Shown here piece by piece: positions 1 through 7,606 of a stretch of 16,122 bases of DNA; positions within the stretch are counted from its first letter, which is position 1; every line of letters starts with the position of its first letter. The notes below the pieces were generated by a model. It saw only the letters and a program-made list of their open reading frames with translations, did no database searches and was not told the DNA's origin. The position numbers and the translations under genes were made by a program. Origin of the DNA: Candidatus Poseidonia sp. (lineage in GTDB: Archaea; Thermoplasmatota; Poseidoniia; Poseidoniales; Poseidoniaceae). Location of the stretch: contig JALRLQ010000036.1 of assembly GCA_023254365.1 (NCBI GenBank), forward strand, positions 1 to 16,122. The letters are read 5' to 3'.

Positions 1-3000
1 GGTACATCTTGAGCATCATCTGCGTTGGTGTGATGGCTGCGGGCCATGGAATGTTGGACAAGTCGAACTCCATGAGAATCCGACTTTCGCCTGTGCCCAC
101 GCTGTTGGTACCGAGCACCATGCTGCTGGCCGAGCCCTTGTTCACCGTCGAATTGGAATCAATCTCAACATCGGGTACCGAAGGAAGCAGGCCGGTTTCA
201 TCAAAGATGGAACCTCGAGACAGGTTCAGCGTGTGGTTGCCGTTGCCGTCGTCGGAGCCTTGATCCTCTGGATTTCGGTATTTGTTGATGGCGGACCATT
301 CGCCGATTCGGTCGTCTTGGTCTGCACGAACACGCCAGTACACCCATTCATCGCCCTTGGAGTGGTTCTCCACGGTCAAGGTAAGTGTTGAGGGGTCAAA
401 CGAGAGGTTCTCGTAGTCGCCGTCCACCAGTTCTGGCGAGCCGTAACACTCGAGTCCGTCCACCATGCGGTCGTCCAGCGCAGCGCAGGCAACCCAGCGA
501 GTTTGGTTCGTGTAGGAGGCTGACCAGTTGAAATCGGACTCGTTCTGGCCCGATGGCCGAGGCTTCGTCGTGTCCCAGAGGGTTGCACCGTCGACCGGGT
601 TGAGGTTGGTGGGTGAGGCAGCGACCCATCCGGTGTTGAGGGCGTAAGTGAGGTTCAATCTTGGACGGAGGCTGATGCTGGTGGCTTCGCTGCTGGCAAA
701 TTGGAGACGGCCAGGGGCACCATCGACATCCTCGGGCTGAATGATCACATCAAGCGTGCTCTGACCCGAGGCCAGTGCATGTTGAAGCAGTGCCGTGACG
801 TTGAAGGAAACAGCACCCGTTGAGTTTACCCACTGGCCTTCGTTGAAGGGCACGTCGGAATCCGCCGAGTGGTACGCACCTGTACCAAGCCACGAAGTGG
901 TGTTGCCGGCGGGGTAGGCCCACGAAGAGGATTCAGACCATGAGGAACTCATGGCTGATACGGTGACGAAGGTGCTCTGGTAAGCCGTCACCACGTTCAT
1001 GTCGAGGCTCGCATCAAGCACTTCGTAGGTCGAAGGCATGGGCAGGTTGGAGAAATCAAAGGAAATCAACGTCGAGGTTCGAAGATTGGTGTTGCTGGTC
1101 GAGATTTGACTCAAACCGGCGTACAATGCTGAATTGCTGCCTTGGTTGGACTGCGTGTTCCCGCTGTCCAAATAGGTGTCTTGCGTGACGGCAGGGTAAG
1201 CGAGGGAGGGCACGAAGGCGCCTTCTTGGATGGACAGCGAAGCATGCGTTGCATCAATTTCTTCGCCCAGGTCGTTGGGGAGATAGAAATTCGTGGAGGT
1301 GCTACGAGGACCGAGCATGCCGTTGTTCACGGGTTGGACCATCCAACGGATCTCTTGAGCAAAGTTCAGTTCACCAAGCGGGGTGAAGGTGAGGTTCTGA
1401 AGGTCAAACGAGGTGGTGTTGACTCGGGAATCGTAGACGTACAATCCAGCCATGTCGTTGTTGGCATCGGCCTGCAAGAACACTCGCCATGCCGTTGCGG
1501 GGGTTGTGCTGCTGTACGTCCATCCAAACGTGGGGGTTCGGTCGGCCATCAGGGCATGCGAAGAGGTGTCCCAAACGATGGCCCCGTTGGTCGGCCCGGT
1601 GTTGACACCACTCACGGTTGGCGTAGCGACCACGCCATCTTCCCAGGTGAGCGTGAGGTACGGTCGTTCAGAAGCGCTTCCTTCGGTGGAGGTGAAGGTG
1701 ATCAAATCCGTCGTGAGGTCGGACGTGTAGAGCATGATCGACACGTGATTTTGTCCGTTGGCAAGCGCCGCTTGCACGGCTTCGGTGATGTCAAAGGACA
1801 TCCAATCGTCGCTGACGCTGTCCACCAAGTCAACAAAGCCACCAATGTCGGTGCCAATAGCACGGCCACCGCGGGCCGACCAGTTGTTCACGCCGTCGTA
1901 GGTCGTGGCGTTGGCAGAAGATGTCCAACTTTGCAGCACGGGACGGGCGGCGACGGGTTCGCCGGTTACCGAGCCGTATTCTGAGAAAACGTTCAATTCG
2001 GCATCCGTTACGCGCGCCCCAGAGGGTTGGGGAATATCGCTGAGAGGGATTCGCAAAAGCGCAGCTGCCTGGTAGCCGCTCGAGGTTTCACCAACGCTCA
2101 AGGTCGTGTCGTTTTCATGGGTTGAATCCGACCCGGTGCCGTTCTCGATGACGAAGGTATCCGTCAGGTGGGGGATGTTGAGGGCTGGCAGAGCACCGTG
2201 GTGTTCAATGTCCACCGAGGCTTTGGTGCTGTTGTACACCACCGTGGTCAAATCCGGAAGGAGGAAATGGAAGGTGTTGGACCAGTTACCGATTTGGTTG
2301 GTGGATGAAATGGCTCGCACGCGCCAATACCAGGTCTCACCGGTATCAAGTTCGGTGGAAGGGGTGAACGTGGAGTTGGTCAAATCAAAACCAGCATCGT
2401 TCCACGACGCATAGGTTTCTGCGTCCACGGAAGCAAAATCAGATTGTTTGTCAAGTTGAACCAAATACCCTGCAATGGACATGCTGCCACTGAAGTTCCA
2501 ATGCAATTCAGGTTGGGTGATGGGTGTGAGGTCGACACCAGTTCCAACGGACCATGAACCGTTGAGTGGGGTGACCGGTGTTGGATTGTTGGGGACGGCA
2601 TCGGACCCGGGAACATACACAAACGTCAGTTCGGGACGGTTGGCAGCGGAGTCCTCTGCGGTGCTGAAGTAGGCCGTTCGGGAACCACCAGAACCCACGC
2701 CAAGCATGCCGACAATGAAGTCAACACGGCGGTCTTCCCGCATGGCGTTTTGAATCGCCAACGTCACGTTCCAGTCAATCGAATCTCCTTCGCTGTAGGA
2801 TGAACCGATGGACACACTGTCGAGCAGTGAACTGCGCTCGCTGCCCTTGGCACCGGCAGTGTCCCAAGCATTCGAACCGTCATAACTTGACCACGTGGCG
2901 TCTTCAGCGTTCCAATCGTTTTCCGTGCTTTCCCATACCGCAATGGTGGGGCTACCAAACGTGCTCGAGGTCAAGGTCATCTTGAGATGCGCCGATTCAA

Positions 3001-5248
3001 CAGCGTATCCGTTCGGCAGGAGATTGGAAACCAGATTGCACCCCATCAAGGCGGTGATCTCTCCAAAGGCGTTGTAGTCAACCGTCATCTCCGAGTCGCC
3101 GTCGAAATTGTCGTTGGGCGAAGAACTGTCGATGTAGGTGTCCATACAGGCCGGGTACTGGTTGTCGATCGAACCGTTGCCGTGTCGAAGGCGGAATTCG
3201 TAACGGTCTCCGCCCAACCACGTGCTTTGAAGCTGGGAGACCAGGAAACTGGAACTCACCCAAGACCCGTAATGACCGTCGCTGTCAACCGTAGCCATGC
3301 GCCAGAAGTACATGTTTCCAACTTCCAAGGTGTTCGCACCCGTCATGTTGAGGATACCGTCGCTGGGAGCGAAGTCGTTGTCCACGCGAGTGTCGACCCG
3401 CATCTGGCGAAGACGGAAGTCCTCATCCTTTGCAAGTTCAAACAGAATCTCGTCGCCAGAAGCGGGAGCCGTCCAGTTCAGGGAAGGTTGGGTGTTGCCC
3501 GAGAGGTTGTGGCCCGTCTGGTTCCAAATCGCCAAACCGTCGGCCGGGGCCGTGAGGTTGACCGAAGCAGGTGGCGTTCCACTTCCCCATTCGTAGGTGA
3601 TGGTAAACGTCGGAGCATCGCTGCCAGATGCAGCCTCGGCCGAGTGGAAGATGATGCCTTCGCCGTTGGTGTAGGATTCAAACTTTCCACGCACAGCAAT
3701 GAGCAAATCAAGCGGGTCGTCGTCTCCGCCATCGAGGTAGTTTTGCACGGCATGGTCCATGTCGAAGGTGAAGGTGTTGCTCGTTTGGTTGCCGTTCGCA
3801 AGAGCGATGGTGGCCGTTCCGTTTGATCGGCCGCCGTCGTACCATTGCACGCCGCTGGACGACATGACGTTCCAGGTGATTTGGTCTTCCACCCACAGGC
3901 CCGATTCTTCCATGCCGTGGACGGACACCACCGGGTCACCGGTGTAGGATGAGCGAGTCAGTTCAAGTTCGGCGTTGAGGATGGTGAGGTTGTCGTGAAG
4001 GCCAAGTTGGTTGAGCGAGGTTCGGAGGTGAATCAAACGTTCCTTCGACGAGGTCATGCTGGACTCAAGGGTTGCTTCGTCGCCGTAGGTGATGGTTTTG
4101 CTGACTTCGTTGACGGTCGCGTCTTGGATGAAATCATGCTCAAGACCGGTGTCGGTTGGACTGAAGGTCATCGTTGCCGTTCCATCACCGTTGTCAACAA
4201 CATCGAGGGTGGGGAGCAAAAACGAAGTCTGCTCCCAAGGACCCCACTGGTCGTTGGCGTCGATTGAACGAACACGCATGTGCATCGTCGTCCCGTTGAG
4301 CAACGCCAAGGAAGCAGGGAGCGTGTAGGAACCTGTGGTCCCGGTCGAGGAAAAGGACGACCACAGCGTTGAGAAATGCCAGTCTTTATCGGTGGAGGAA
4401 CGCCAATCCTCGGCGTTGCTCAATTGCATTTCGACATCGGTACCGGTGTTGGAGGCATAGGTCAACGAAGGGGTCGTGACCGGCGTGAGGAGGAAATCGC
4501 TTTCCATCCAAGGCGCTCCGTCGTCGATGGGAAGATCGGGGCTCACCGTTCCACCGGAGGTGGCCGCTCCACTCGAGGTGTCGAGCACCAAGGCAGGATG
4601 GCGAGAGGAGTTCGTGGATTCCGAAAGGTCACAGTCGTAGGTGGCTCCGAAAGACGACACAACAACGGACAGGTAATTGCTGTTGGAACGCGCAGCCGAT
4701 TGTGCCAACGACGTGACGTTGAGGGAAAGCGTTCCGTTGGAAGTGAGTTCAACCGGTGGCTCCCACGCACCTCGGTCAGCGTCGCCGTCTGCGCCCAACG
4801 TGGCCCATGGAGCGTTGTTGGCATAGGCCAGCCAATTGGCAAAGGAACCGTTCCACATGCGGTTCATTTCGGCAACATACGCCACCATTCGGGTGGTACC
4901 GATATCATCGGTCGTACAGTAGAGGTCGATGCTCGCTTCGTGGATGGTGTCGCTGGAGGTGTAGTTCATTGGAAACCGTAGCAACAACCTCGATTCGCTC
5001 AACGCTCCCTCGGCCAGCGTCCCTGTGGCCGACGTGTTGTGCGTTGTGGTCGCATCGCCTGCTGTGATGTAGGTGTCAGCGTGAACGGCGTGCGAGGACA
5101 CCACGCGCTGGACATTGGTTTCCTCGTCCAATGCCGACCAGCCTTCCATCGTGTCAGGGAGGGCCATGTCGGCGAAGAGAAACATGATGACAATCAAAAG
5201 TGCAGATGCTCGCGGACGATTGAGAGATAGGCTACGCATGGGACTCAT
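1..5248 (-). CDS. Giant secreted DNRLRE/fibronectin-III repeat protein (3' end outside window)
   Basis: I translated the minus strand codon by codon from 5248 to the left edge and found no stop, giving at least 1749 residues; the C-terminus lies outside. Residues about 14-31 form a hydrophobic signal sequence (ALLIVIMFLF). The rest is a tandem array. Modules resembling the DNRLRE family (a beta-sandwich found in secreted proteins) begin near Asp58, 372, 703, 1030, 1357 and 1693, typically DTYI/DTFV/DTYL, then a run such as RLLLRF or STLISFDFSNLP. Between them are fibronectin-III-like modules with signatures such as WYWRVRAISS...GNWSN and WVYWRVRAD...GEWS. N-glycosylation sequons (NLT, NQT, NGT, NWT) are frequent and cysteines are rare and paired, as expected outside the cell. 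The role is probably adhesion or polymer binding; no catalytic motif is visible in the portion present. Two ATGs are possible: 5248 (used) and 5239. The second fits a leaderless transcript better. Confidence 0.9.
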   Translation of the reverse strand, partial: MSPMRSLSLNRPRASALLIVIMFLFADMALPDTMEGWSALDEETNVQRVVSSHAVHADTYITAGDATTTHNTSATGTLAEGALSESRLLLRFPMNYTSSDTIHEASIDLYCTTDDIGTTRMVAYVAEMNRMWNGSFANWLAYANNAPWATLGADGDADRGAWEPPVELTSNGTLSLNVTSLAQSAARSNSNYLSVVVSSFGATYDCDLSESTNSSRHPALVLDTSSGAATSGGTVSPDLPIDDGAPWMESDFLLTPVTTPSLTYASNTGTDVEMQLSNAEDWRSSTDKDWHFSTLWSSFSSTGTTGSYTLPASLALLNGTTMHMRVRSIDANDQWGPWEQTSFLLPTLDVVDNGDGTATMTFSPTDTGLEHDFIQDATVNEVSKTITYGDEATLESSMTSSKERLIHLRTSLNQLGLHDNLTILNAELELTRSSYTGDPVVSVHGMEESGLWVEDQITWNVMSSSGVQWYDGGRSNGTATIALANGNQTSNTFTFDMDHAVQNYLDGGDDDPLDLLIAVRGKFESYTNGEGIIFHSAEAASGSDAPTFTITYEWGSGTPPASVNLTAPADGLAIWNQTGHNLSGNTQPSLNWTAPASGDEILFELAKDEDFRLRQMRVDTRVDNDFAPSDGILNMTGANTLEVGNMYFWRMATVDSDGHYGSWVSSSFLVSQLQSTWLGGDRYEFRLRHGNGSIDNQYPACMDTYIDSSSPNDNFDGDSEMTVDYNAFGEITALMGCNLVSNLLPNGYAVESAHLKMTLTSSTFGSPTIAVWESTENDWNAEDATWSSYDGSNAWDTAGAKGSERSSLLDSVSIGSSYSEGDSIDWNVTLAIQNAMREDRRVDFIVGMLGVGSGGSRTAYFSTAEDSAANRPELTFVYVPGSDAVPNNPTPVTPLNGSWSVGTGVDLTPITQPELHWNFSGSMSIAGYLVQLDKQSDFASVDAETYASWNDAGFDLTNSTFTPSTELDTGETWYWRVRAISSTNQIGNWSNTFHFLLPDLTTVVYNSTKASVDIEHHGALPALNIPHLTDTFVIENGTGSDSTHENDTTLSVGETSSGYQAAALLRIPLSDIPQPSGARVTDAELNVFSEYGSVTGEPVAARPVLQSWTSSANATTYDGVNNWSARGGRAIGTDIGGFVDLVDSVSDDWMSFDITEAVQAALANGQNHVSIMLYTSDLTTDLITFTSTEGSASERPYLTLTWEDGVVATPTVSGVNTGPTNGAIVWDTSSHALMADRTPTFGWTYSSTTPATAWRVFLQADANNDMAGLYVYDSRVNTTSFDLQNLTFTPLGELNFAQEIRWMVQPVNNGMLGPRSTSTNFYLPNDLGEEIDATHASLSIQEGAFVPSLAYPAVTQDTYLDSGNTQSNQGSNSALYAGLSQISTSNTNLRTSTLISFDFSNLPMPSTYEVLDASLDMNVVTAYQSTFVTVSAMSSSWSESSSWAYPAGNTTSWLGTGAYHSADSDVPFNEGQWVNSTGAVSFNVTALLQHALASGQSTLDVIIQPEDVDGAPGRLQFASSEATSISLRPRLNLTYALNTGWVAASPTNLNPVDGATLWDTTKPRPSGQNESDFNWSASYTNQTRWVACAALDDRMVDGLECYGSPELVDGDYENLSFDPSTLTLTVENHSKGDEWVYWRVRADQDDRIGEWSAINKYRNPEDQGSDDGNGNHTLNLSRGSIFDETGLLPSVPDVEIDSNSTVNKGSASSMVLGTNSVGTGESRILMEFDLSNIPWPAAITPTQMMLKMY
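172..5077 (-). repeat. Tandem protein-level repeat of about 330 codons inside the giant surface protein gene
   Basis: The conserved aspartate that opens each DNRLRE-like module is encoded with its first base at 5077, 4135, 3142, 2161, 1180 and 172. Successive spacings are 314, 331, 327, 327 and 336 codons. Each unit holds one DNRLRE-like module followed by one fibronectin-III-like module. The fibronectin signatures lie near 4290-4230, 3317-3260, 2335-2280, 1360-1305 and 350-295. The units are diverged in DNA and protein, so this is an old duplication and not a recent expansion. Module 2 is degenerate: it starts HDFIQD instead of DTYI. Confidence 0.75.
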
Positions 5249-5264
5249 CCCTTACAGCACTCCC

Positions 5265-5272
5265 CATTATAG
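5265..5272. promoter_or_regulatory. Candidate TATA box in the divergent region, usable in both directions
   Basis: The minus strand reads CTATAATG here. Its centre is about 29 nt before the ATG at 5239 and about 20 nt before the ATG at 5248, so a transcript would begin at or very near the second ATG, as in leaderless archaeal mRNAs. Read on the plus strand the same bases are CATTATAG, about 24 nt before an ATG at 5293 in the rfcS frame. One element could therefore serve both genes. This is inferred from sequence and spacing only. Confidence 0.45.
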
Positions 5273-5308
5273 GGACTTTTCCCTCAAGCGGCATGAATAC
5301 GAGGCTCT

Positions 5309-5351
5309 GCACGCGTGTTTTTGCAACCAATGCTCGCGTTGGTTCGCGTGC
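5309..5351. promoter_or_regulatory. Inverted repeat (possible 5'-leader hairpin or operator) upstream of rfcS
   Basis: The left arm has GCACGCG (5309-5315) and AACCAA (5325-5330), separated by 9 nt. The right arm has TTGGTT (5339-5344) directly followed by CGCGTGC (5345-5351). All 13 bases of the right arm pair perfectly with the two left segments around an 8-nt loop. If transcription of rfcS starts near 5293-5296, the structure lies in its leader, 10 nt before the Shine-Dalgarno sequence. It may be a protein-binding dyad or an RNA hairpin, or chance in a GC-rich leader. Confidence 0.4.
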
Positions 5352-5360
5352 GAATGTTGA

Positions 5361-5366
5361 AGGAGG
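5361..5366 (+). promoter_or_regulatory. Shine-Dalgarno sequence of rfcS
   Basis: AGGAGG, with 7 nt before the ATG at 5374. It decides the start: the frame is open back to an ATG at 5293, but those 27 extra residues are not family-like. A further ATG at 5389 would start exactly at MSELWVEKHRP and has a weaker GAGGG before it. Confidence 0.65.
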
Positions 5367-5373
5367 CTCGTCA

Positions 5374-6342
5374 ATGAGGGGCAAGAGCATGAGCGAACTT
5401 TGGGTTGAGAAACACCGACCTCAATCGGTCGCTCAAATCAAAGGACAAGCAGCGGTTGTTCAGCGCTTGGGCACCTATGCAGGCAGCAAGAACTTCCCGC
5501 ATCTGCTGTTCGCTGGCCCTCCTGGAACCGGAAAGACGACCGCTGCCATGGCGCTCACAAAGGATATTTTTGGCGAAGCCTTCCGGCAAAACCTTCTCGA
5601 AATGAACGCCTCGGATGAACGGAAATTGGAAAGCATTCGAACCAAAGTCAAGCAGTTCGCACGAACTCAACCCTACGGCGGAGCGGCGTTCAAAATCATC
5701 TTCCTCGACGAAGCCGATGCCCTCACGCACGACGCTCAAGGAGCCCTTCGTCGCATCATGGAACAATACGCCGAAACCTGCCGCTTCATCCTCTCCTGCA
5801 ATTACTCGTCAAAGATCATTGAACCCATTCAATCCCGCTGTGCTGTCTTCCGATTTCGCCCGCTGGCAGATGCTGATGTCGCCTCACAAGTCGTCCACGT
5901 GGCGGAGGTTGAAGGTTTAACCTTGGACGACGGTGCTGTGGAAGCCCTCACCCGAATCTCCCAAGGCGATTTGCGAAAAGCCCTCACGGCGCTGCAAGTA
6001 GCGGCAGCGCTCAACACGACGGTCTCCAGAGAATTGGTTTACGAGACCTCTGCCACGGCACCGCCCGAAGCTCTTCACCAATACCTGATGGCGTGCAGGG
6101 ATGACGGATTTCATGTTGCCCGTCGTCGACTCCGGGACCTGCTCGACCAGTTTGGATTGGCGGGTACGGATTTTGTCAATCAACTCCATCGCGAACTGTA
6201 CAGTGCTGATTTCCTCGATGAACCCTCAAAACTGACACTCACCGAATGGATGGCTGAAATTGACTATCGTTTGGTTGAAGGCGGTGGAGAACAAATTCAA
6301 CTCGATGCGCTCACGGCACAAATTGTCAATTTGTTGAAGTGA
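5374..6342 (+). CDS. rfcS: Replication factor C small subunit (clamp loader ATPase)
   Basis: AAA+ ATPase subunit of the archaeal clamp loader, which with the large subunit RfcL opens the PCNA ring and loads it at primer-template junctions. The protein is 322 aa, the usual RfcS length. Visible landmarks are the N-terminal LWVEKHRPQS box, Walker A GPPGTGKT (48-55), Walker B IIFLDEADAL (108-117), sensor 1 around FILSCNYSSK, and the SRC arginine-finger motif (154-156). A helical collar domain follows, ending in the GGEQIQLDAL region. The start was chosen by the AGGAGG motif at 5361-5366; upstream (5293) and downstream (5389) ATGs are alternatives. It is divergent from the giant surface protein gene and looks monocistronic, with a hairpin at its stop codon. 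RfcL is not in the window. Identification is firm. Confidence 0.96.
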   Translation: MRGKSMSELWVEKHRPQSVAQIKGQAAVVQRLGTYAGSKNFPHLLFAGPPGTGKTTAAMALTKDIFGEAFRQNLLEMNASDERKLESIRTKVKQFARTQPYGGAAFKIIFLDEADALTHDAQGALRRIMEQYAETCRFILSCNYSSKIIEPIQSRCAVFRFRPLADADVASQVVHVAEVEGLTLDDGAVEALTRISQGDLRKALTALQVAAALNTTVSRELVYETSATAPPEALHQYLMACRDDGFHVARRRLRDLLDQFGLAGTDFVNQLHRELYSADFLDEPSKLTLTEWMAEIDYRLVEGGGEQIQLDALTAQIVNLLK

Positions 6343-6360
6343 ATTTCACTTTCACTTTTC
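6336..6360 (+). terminator. Possible terminator at the end of rfcS
   Basis: AGTGAA-T-TTCACT (6338-6350), extendable by one or two pairs on each side, spans the rfcS stop codon. It is followed by the T-rich tract TTCACTTTTC. Archaeal termination depends mainly on T-rich tracts, so the tract may matter more than the short stem. Confidence 0.4.
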
Positions 6361-6409
6361 ATTGAAGCCTCAAGAAAACCAAGGTCAATGACAACCCCTT
6401 CCCAGGACC

Positions 6410-6586
6410 ATGCAAACCTGGAAGATACGCCTTGGTGACGCCCTGTGTTGGACCGTCTTCGCCCCGCTTGTTCGTGCAAAGCGGCACCACATGCAACAAC
6501 GGCGCCTCGTTGAATTCCATGACAAACAGCGCATCGATGCGTTGCTCTCGGAGATCGTTGCCAGGTACGGGGACCTACTCGCCTGA
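6410..6586 (+). CDS. Small hypothetical protein, 58 aa
   Basis: An ATG-to-TGA frame starts MQTWKIRLGDALCW and ends LLSEIVARYGDLLA. An in-frame stop at 6389-6391 means the gene cannot start much earlier. Composition is protein-like: a short apolar N-terminal half with two tryptophans, a basic middle (RAKRHHMQQRR) and an amphipathic C-terminal helix. Codon third positions are GC-rich, like the neighbouring genes. It fills the otherwise empty gap after rfcS and overlaps the convergent membrane-protein gene tail to tail by 12 nt. I see no clear Shine-Dalgarno motif and do not recognise a family. The overlapping minus-strand frames here are low-complexity and arginine/serine-rich, so this frame is the best candidate for the gap. 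Confidence 0.5.
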   Translation: MQTWKIRLGDALCWTVFAPLVRAKRHHMQQRRLVEFHDKQRIDALLSEIVARYGDLLA

Positions 6587-7483
6587 ACCCTCTGGCGGAT
6601 TGATGGTGAAGGTCCATTCGTAGACCCGGGTGTTGACCCAAGGGTCACCGTTCTCGGTGATTTCCACCGTGATGGAGTGCGTGCCAACAGCCAAGGACTC
6701 GCCAAGCGGGATGGCAAAAGGTTGGTCGAGGTCTGCGTGTGGTAGCAGGATAGGCGCCGATTTGTTGTTGGCTGTGCGCCAAGCACCGACTTCATCTTTG
6801 TACAGTGTCCAGAACGTCGAATTGGCATCGATGGAGGTCGCTGTCCCGAGGAATTCGTGGACCACGGTCACTTCCGCACCCGTTTCATCAACGTTGTCAG
6901 CCAAGCCAAACAGCAGCCAAGCCGACCCGGGGAGGTATTCGCCCTCTTCAAGGGTCCACGCAACCCCGCCGCCCTTGACGTCGTCAGCGTAGGTGAAGGT
7001 GCCGTCATGGTTCACGGCAATTCCCCAGTCCTGGGCAAGTTGAGGGGCAACAATGTCACCAAACGGAGGATTCACGACCAAAAAGGAAAGCGAGAGGAAG
7101 GTAAAGGTGTAGAGGAAGAAGGCTTTGAACCAGGTTCCTTTGGTGTAGTGCTCCTTGAACCGTTCCGGCATCACCGTCCGGTGAATTTGGGGGATGAGAA
7201 TCATCATCGTCAGCGGAAGCAGGTAGAGCACGTCGGTCTTGTCGAGCGTGGTGGACGGCATCAGCACATAGCGCATCAACATCGTGACCACGAAGGCGTA
7301 AACGATGACCAACCACATCGAAGCCGTGTCCGCTTTCTCTTTCTTTGCATACTTGACAGGGTCGAACGGCTCAATGCCCAAGTCAGCACCGGAGCGACGT
7401 TTTTTCTTCTCCTCCCCTTTGGCCCCCTCACGCTTTTTGCGCTCGGCTTGCGCCGCCGCCATGGCCGTTTTGAGGTCCACCAT
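6575..7483 (-). CDS. Unrecognised three-helix membrane protein with an external C-terminal domain
   Basis: 302 aa from the first ATG (7483). The frame extends to a TTG at 7504, but that adds only LGSALG and has no better signal. Residues 1-55 are soluble and highly charged (RKKREG, KGEEKKKRR), presumably cytoplasmic. Three hydrophobic segments follow: about 57-75 (WLVIVYAFVV), 85-100 (VLYLLPLTMM) and 119-137 (AFFLYTFTFL). With the positive-inside rule this puts the last 160 residues outside the cell. That domain is rich in beta-strand-like stretches (THSITVEITE, RVYEWTFTIN) and contains one NxS/T sequon (NST). I cannot assign a function or family. It is convergent with rfcS and the small gene, and divergent from the tRNA gene. 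Confidence 0.85.
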   Translation of the reverse strand: MVDLKTAMAAAQAERKKREGAKGEEKKKRRSGADLGIEPFDPVKYAKKEKADTASMWLVIVYAFVVTMLMRYVLMPSTTLDKTDVLYLLPLTMMILIPQIHRTVMPERFKEHYTKGTWFKAFFLYTFTFLSLSFLVVNPPFGDIVAPQLAQDWGIAVNHDGTFTYADDVKGGGVAWTLEEGEYLPGSAWLLFGLADNVDETGAEVTVVHEFLGTATSIDANSTFWTLYKDEVGAWRTANNKSAPILLPHADLDQPFAIPLGESLAVGTHSITVEITENGDPWVNTRVYEWTFTINPPEGSGE

Positions 7484-7504
7484 ACCCAAAGCGGAACCGA
7501 GCAA

Positions 7505-7516
7505 GTGTTAGAACAC
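7505..7516. promoter_or_regulatory. Short palindrome upstream of the membrane-protein gene
   Basis: GTGTT-AG-AACAC is a 12-nt dyad 22-33 nt upstream of the ATG at 7483. A direct repeat of CCAATT (7525-7530 and 7533-7538) lies just beyond it. Either could be a binding site, but both are short enough to be chance. The rest of 7517-7606 shows no gene. An AT-rich stretch at 7571-7580, 27-36 nt before the tRNA, is the only weak promoter candidate for the tRNA. Confidence 0.25.
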
Positions 7517-7606
7517 TACGGTGGCCAATTCACCAATTTCTTCACATCAAGAACAAGAGGCCTTGGCCGATTTGTTCAAAGAGGGAAGGGCTCACCCACG
7601 GGACAG

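Noticed and set aside
1142..1984. Plus-strand open frame of 280 codons inside the giant surface protein gene
   Set aside because: It is antisense to a continuous, signal-peptide-bearing, repeat-structured frame. Its own translation is Gly/Val/Arg-rich without domains and is typical of a shadow in GC-rich coding DNA.
2987..3826. Plus-strand open frame of 279 codons
   Set aside because: Antisense shadow of modules 2-3 of the giant protein. No recognisable motif, no start signal, and valine/arginine-rich composition.
6385..6828. Minus-strand frames of 114 and 147 codons between rfcS and the membrane-protein gene
   Set aside because: They overlap the C-terminal part of the membrane-protein gene and the 58-aa small gene in other frames, and their translations are Ser/Arg/Pro-rich low-complexity text.
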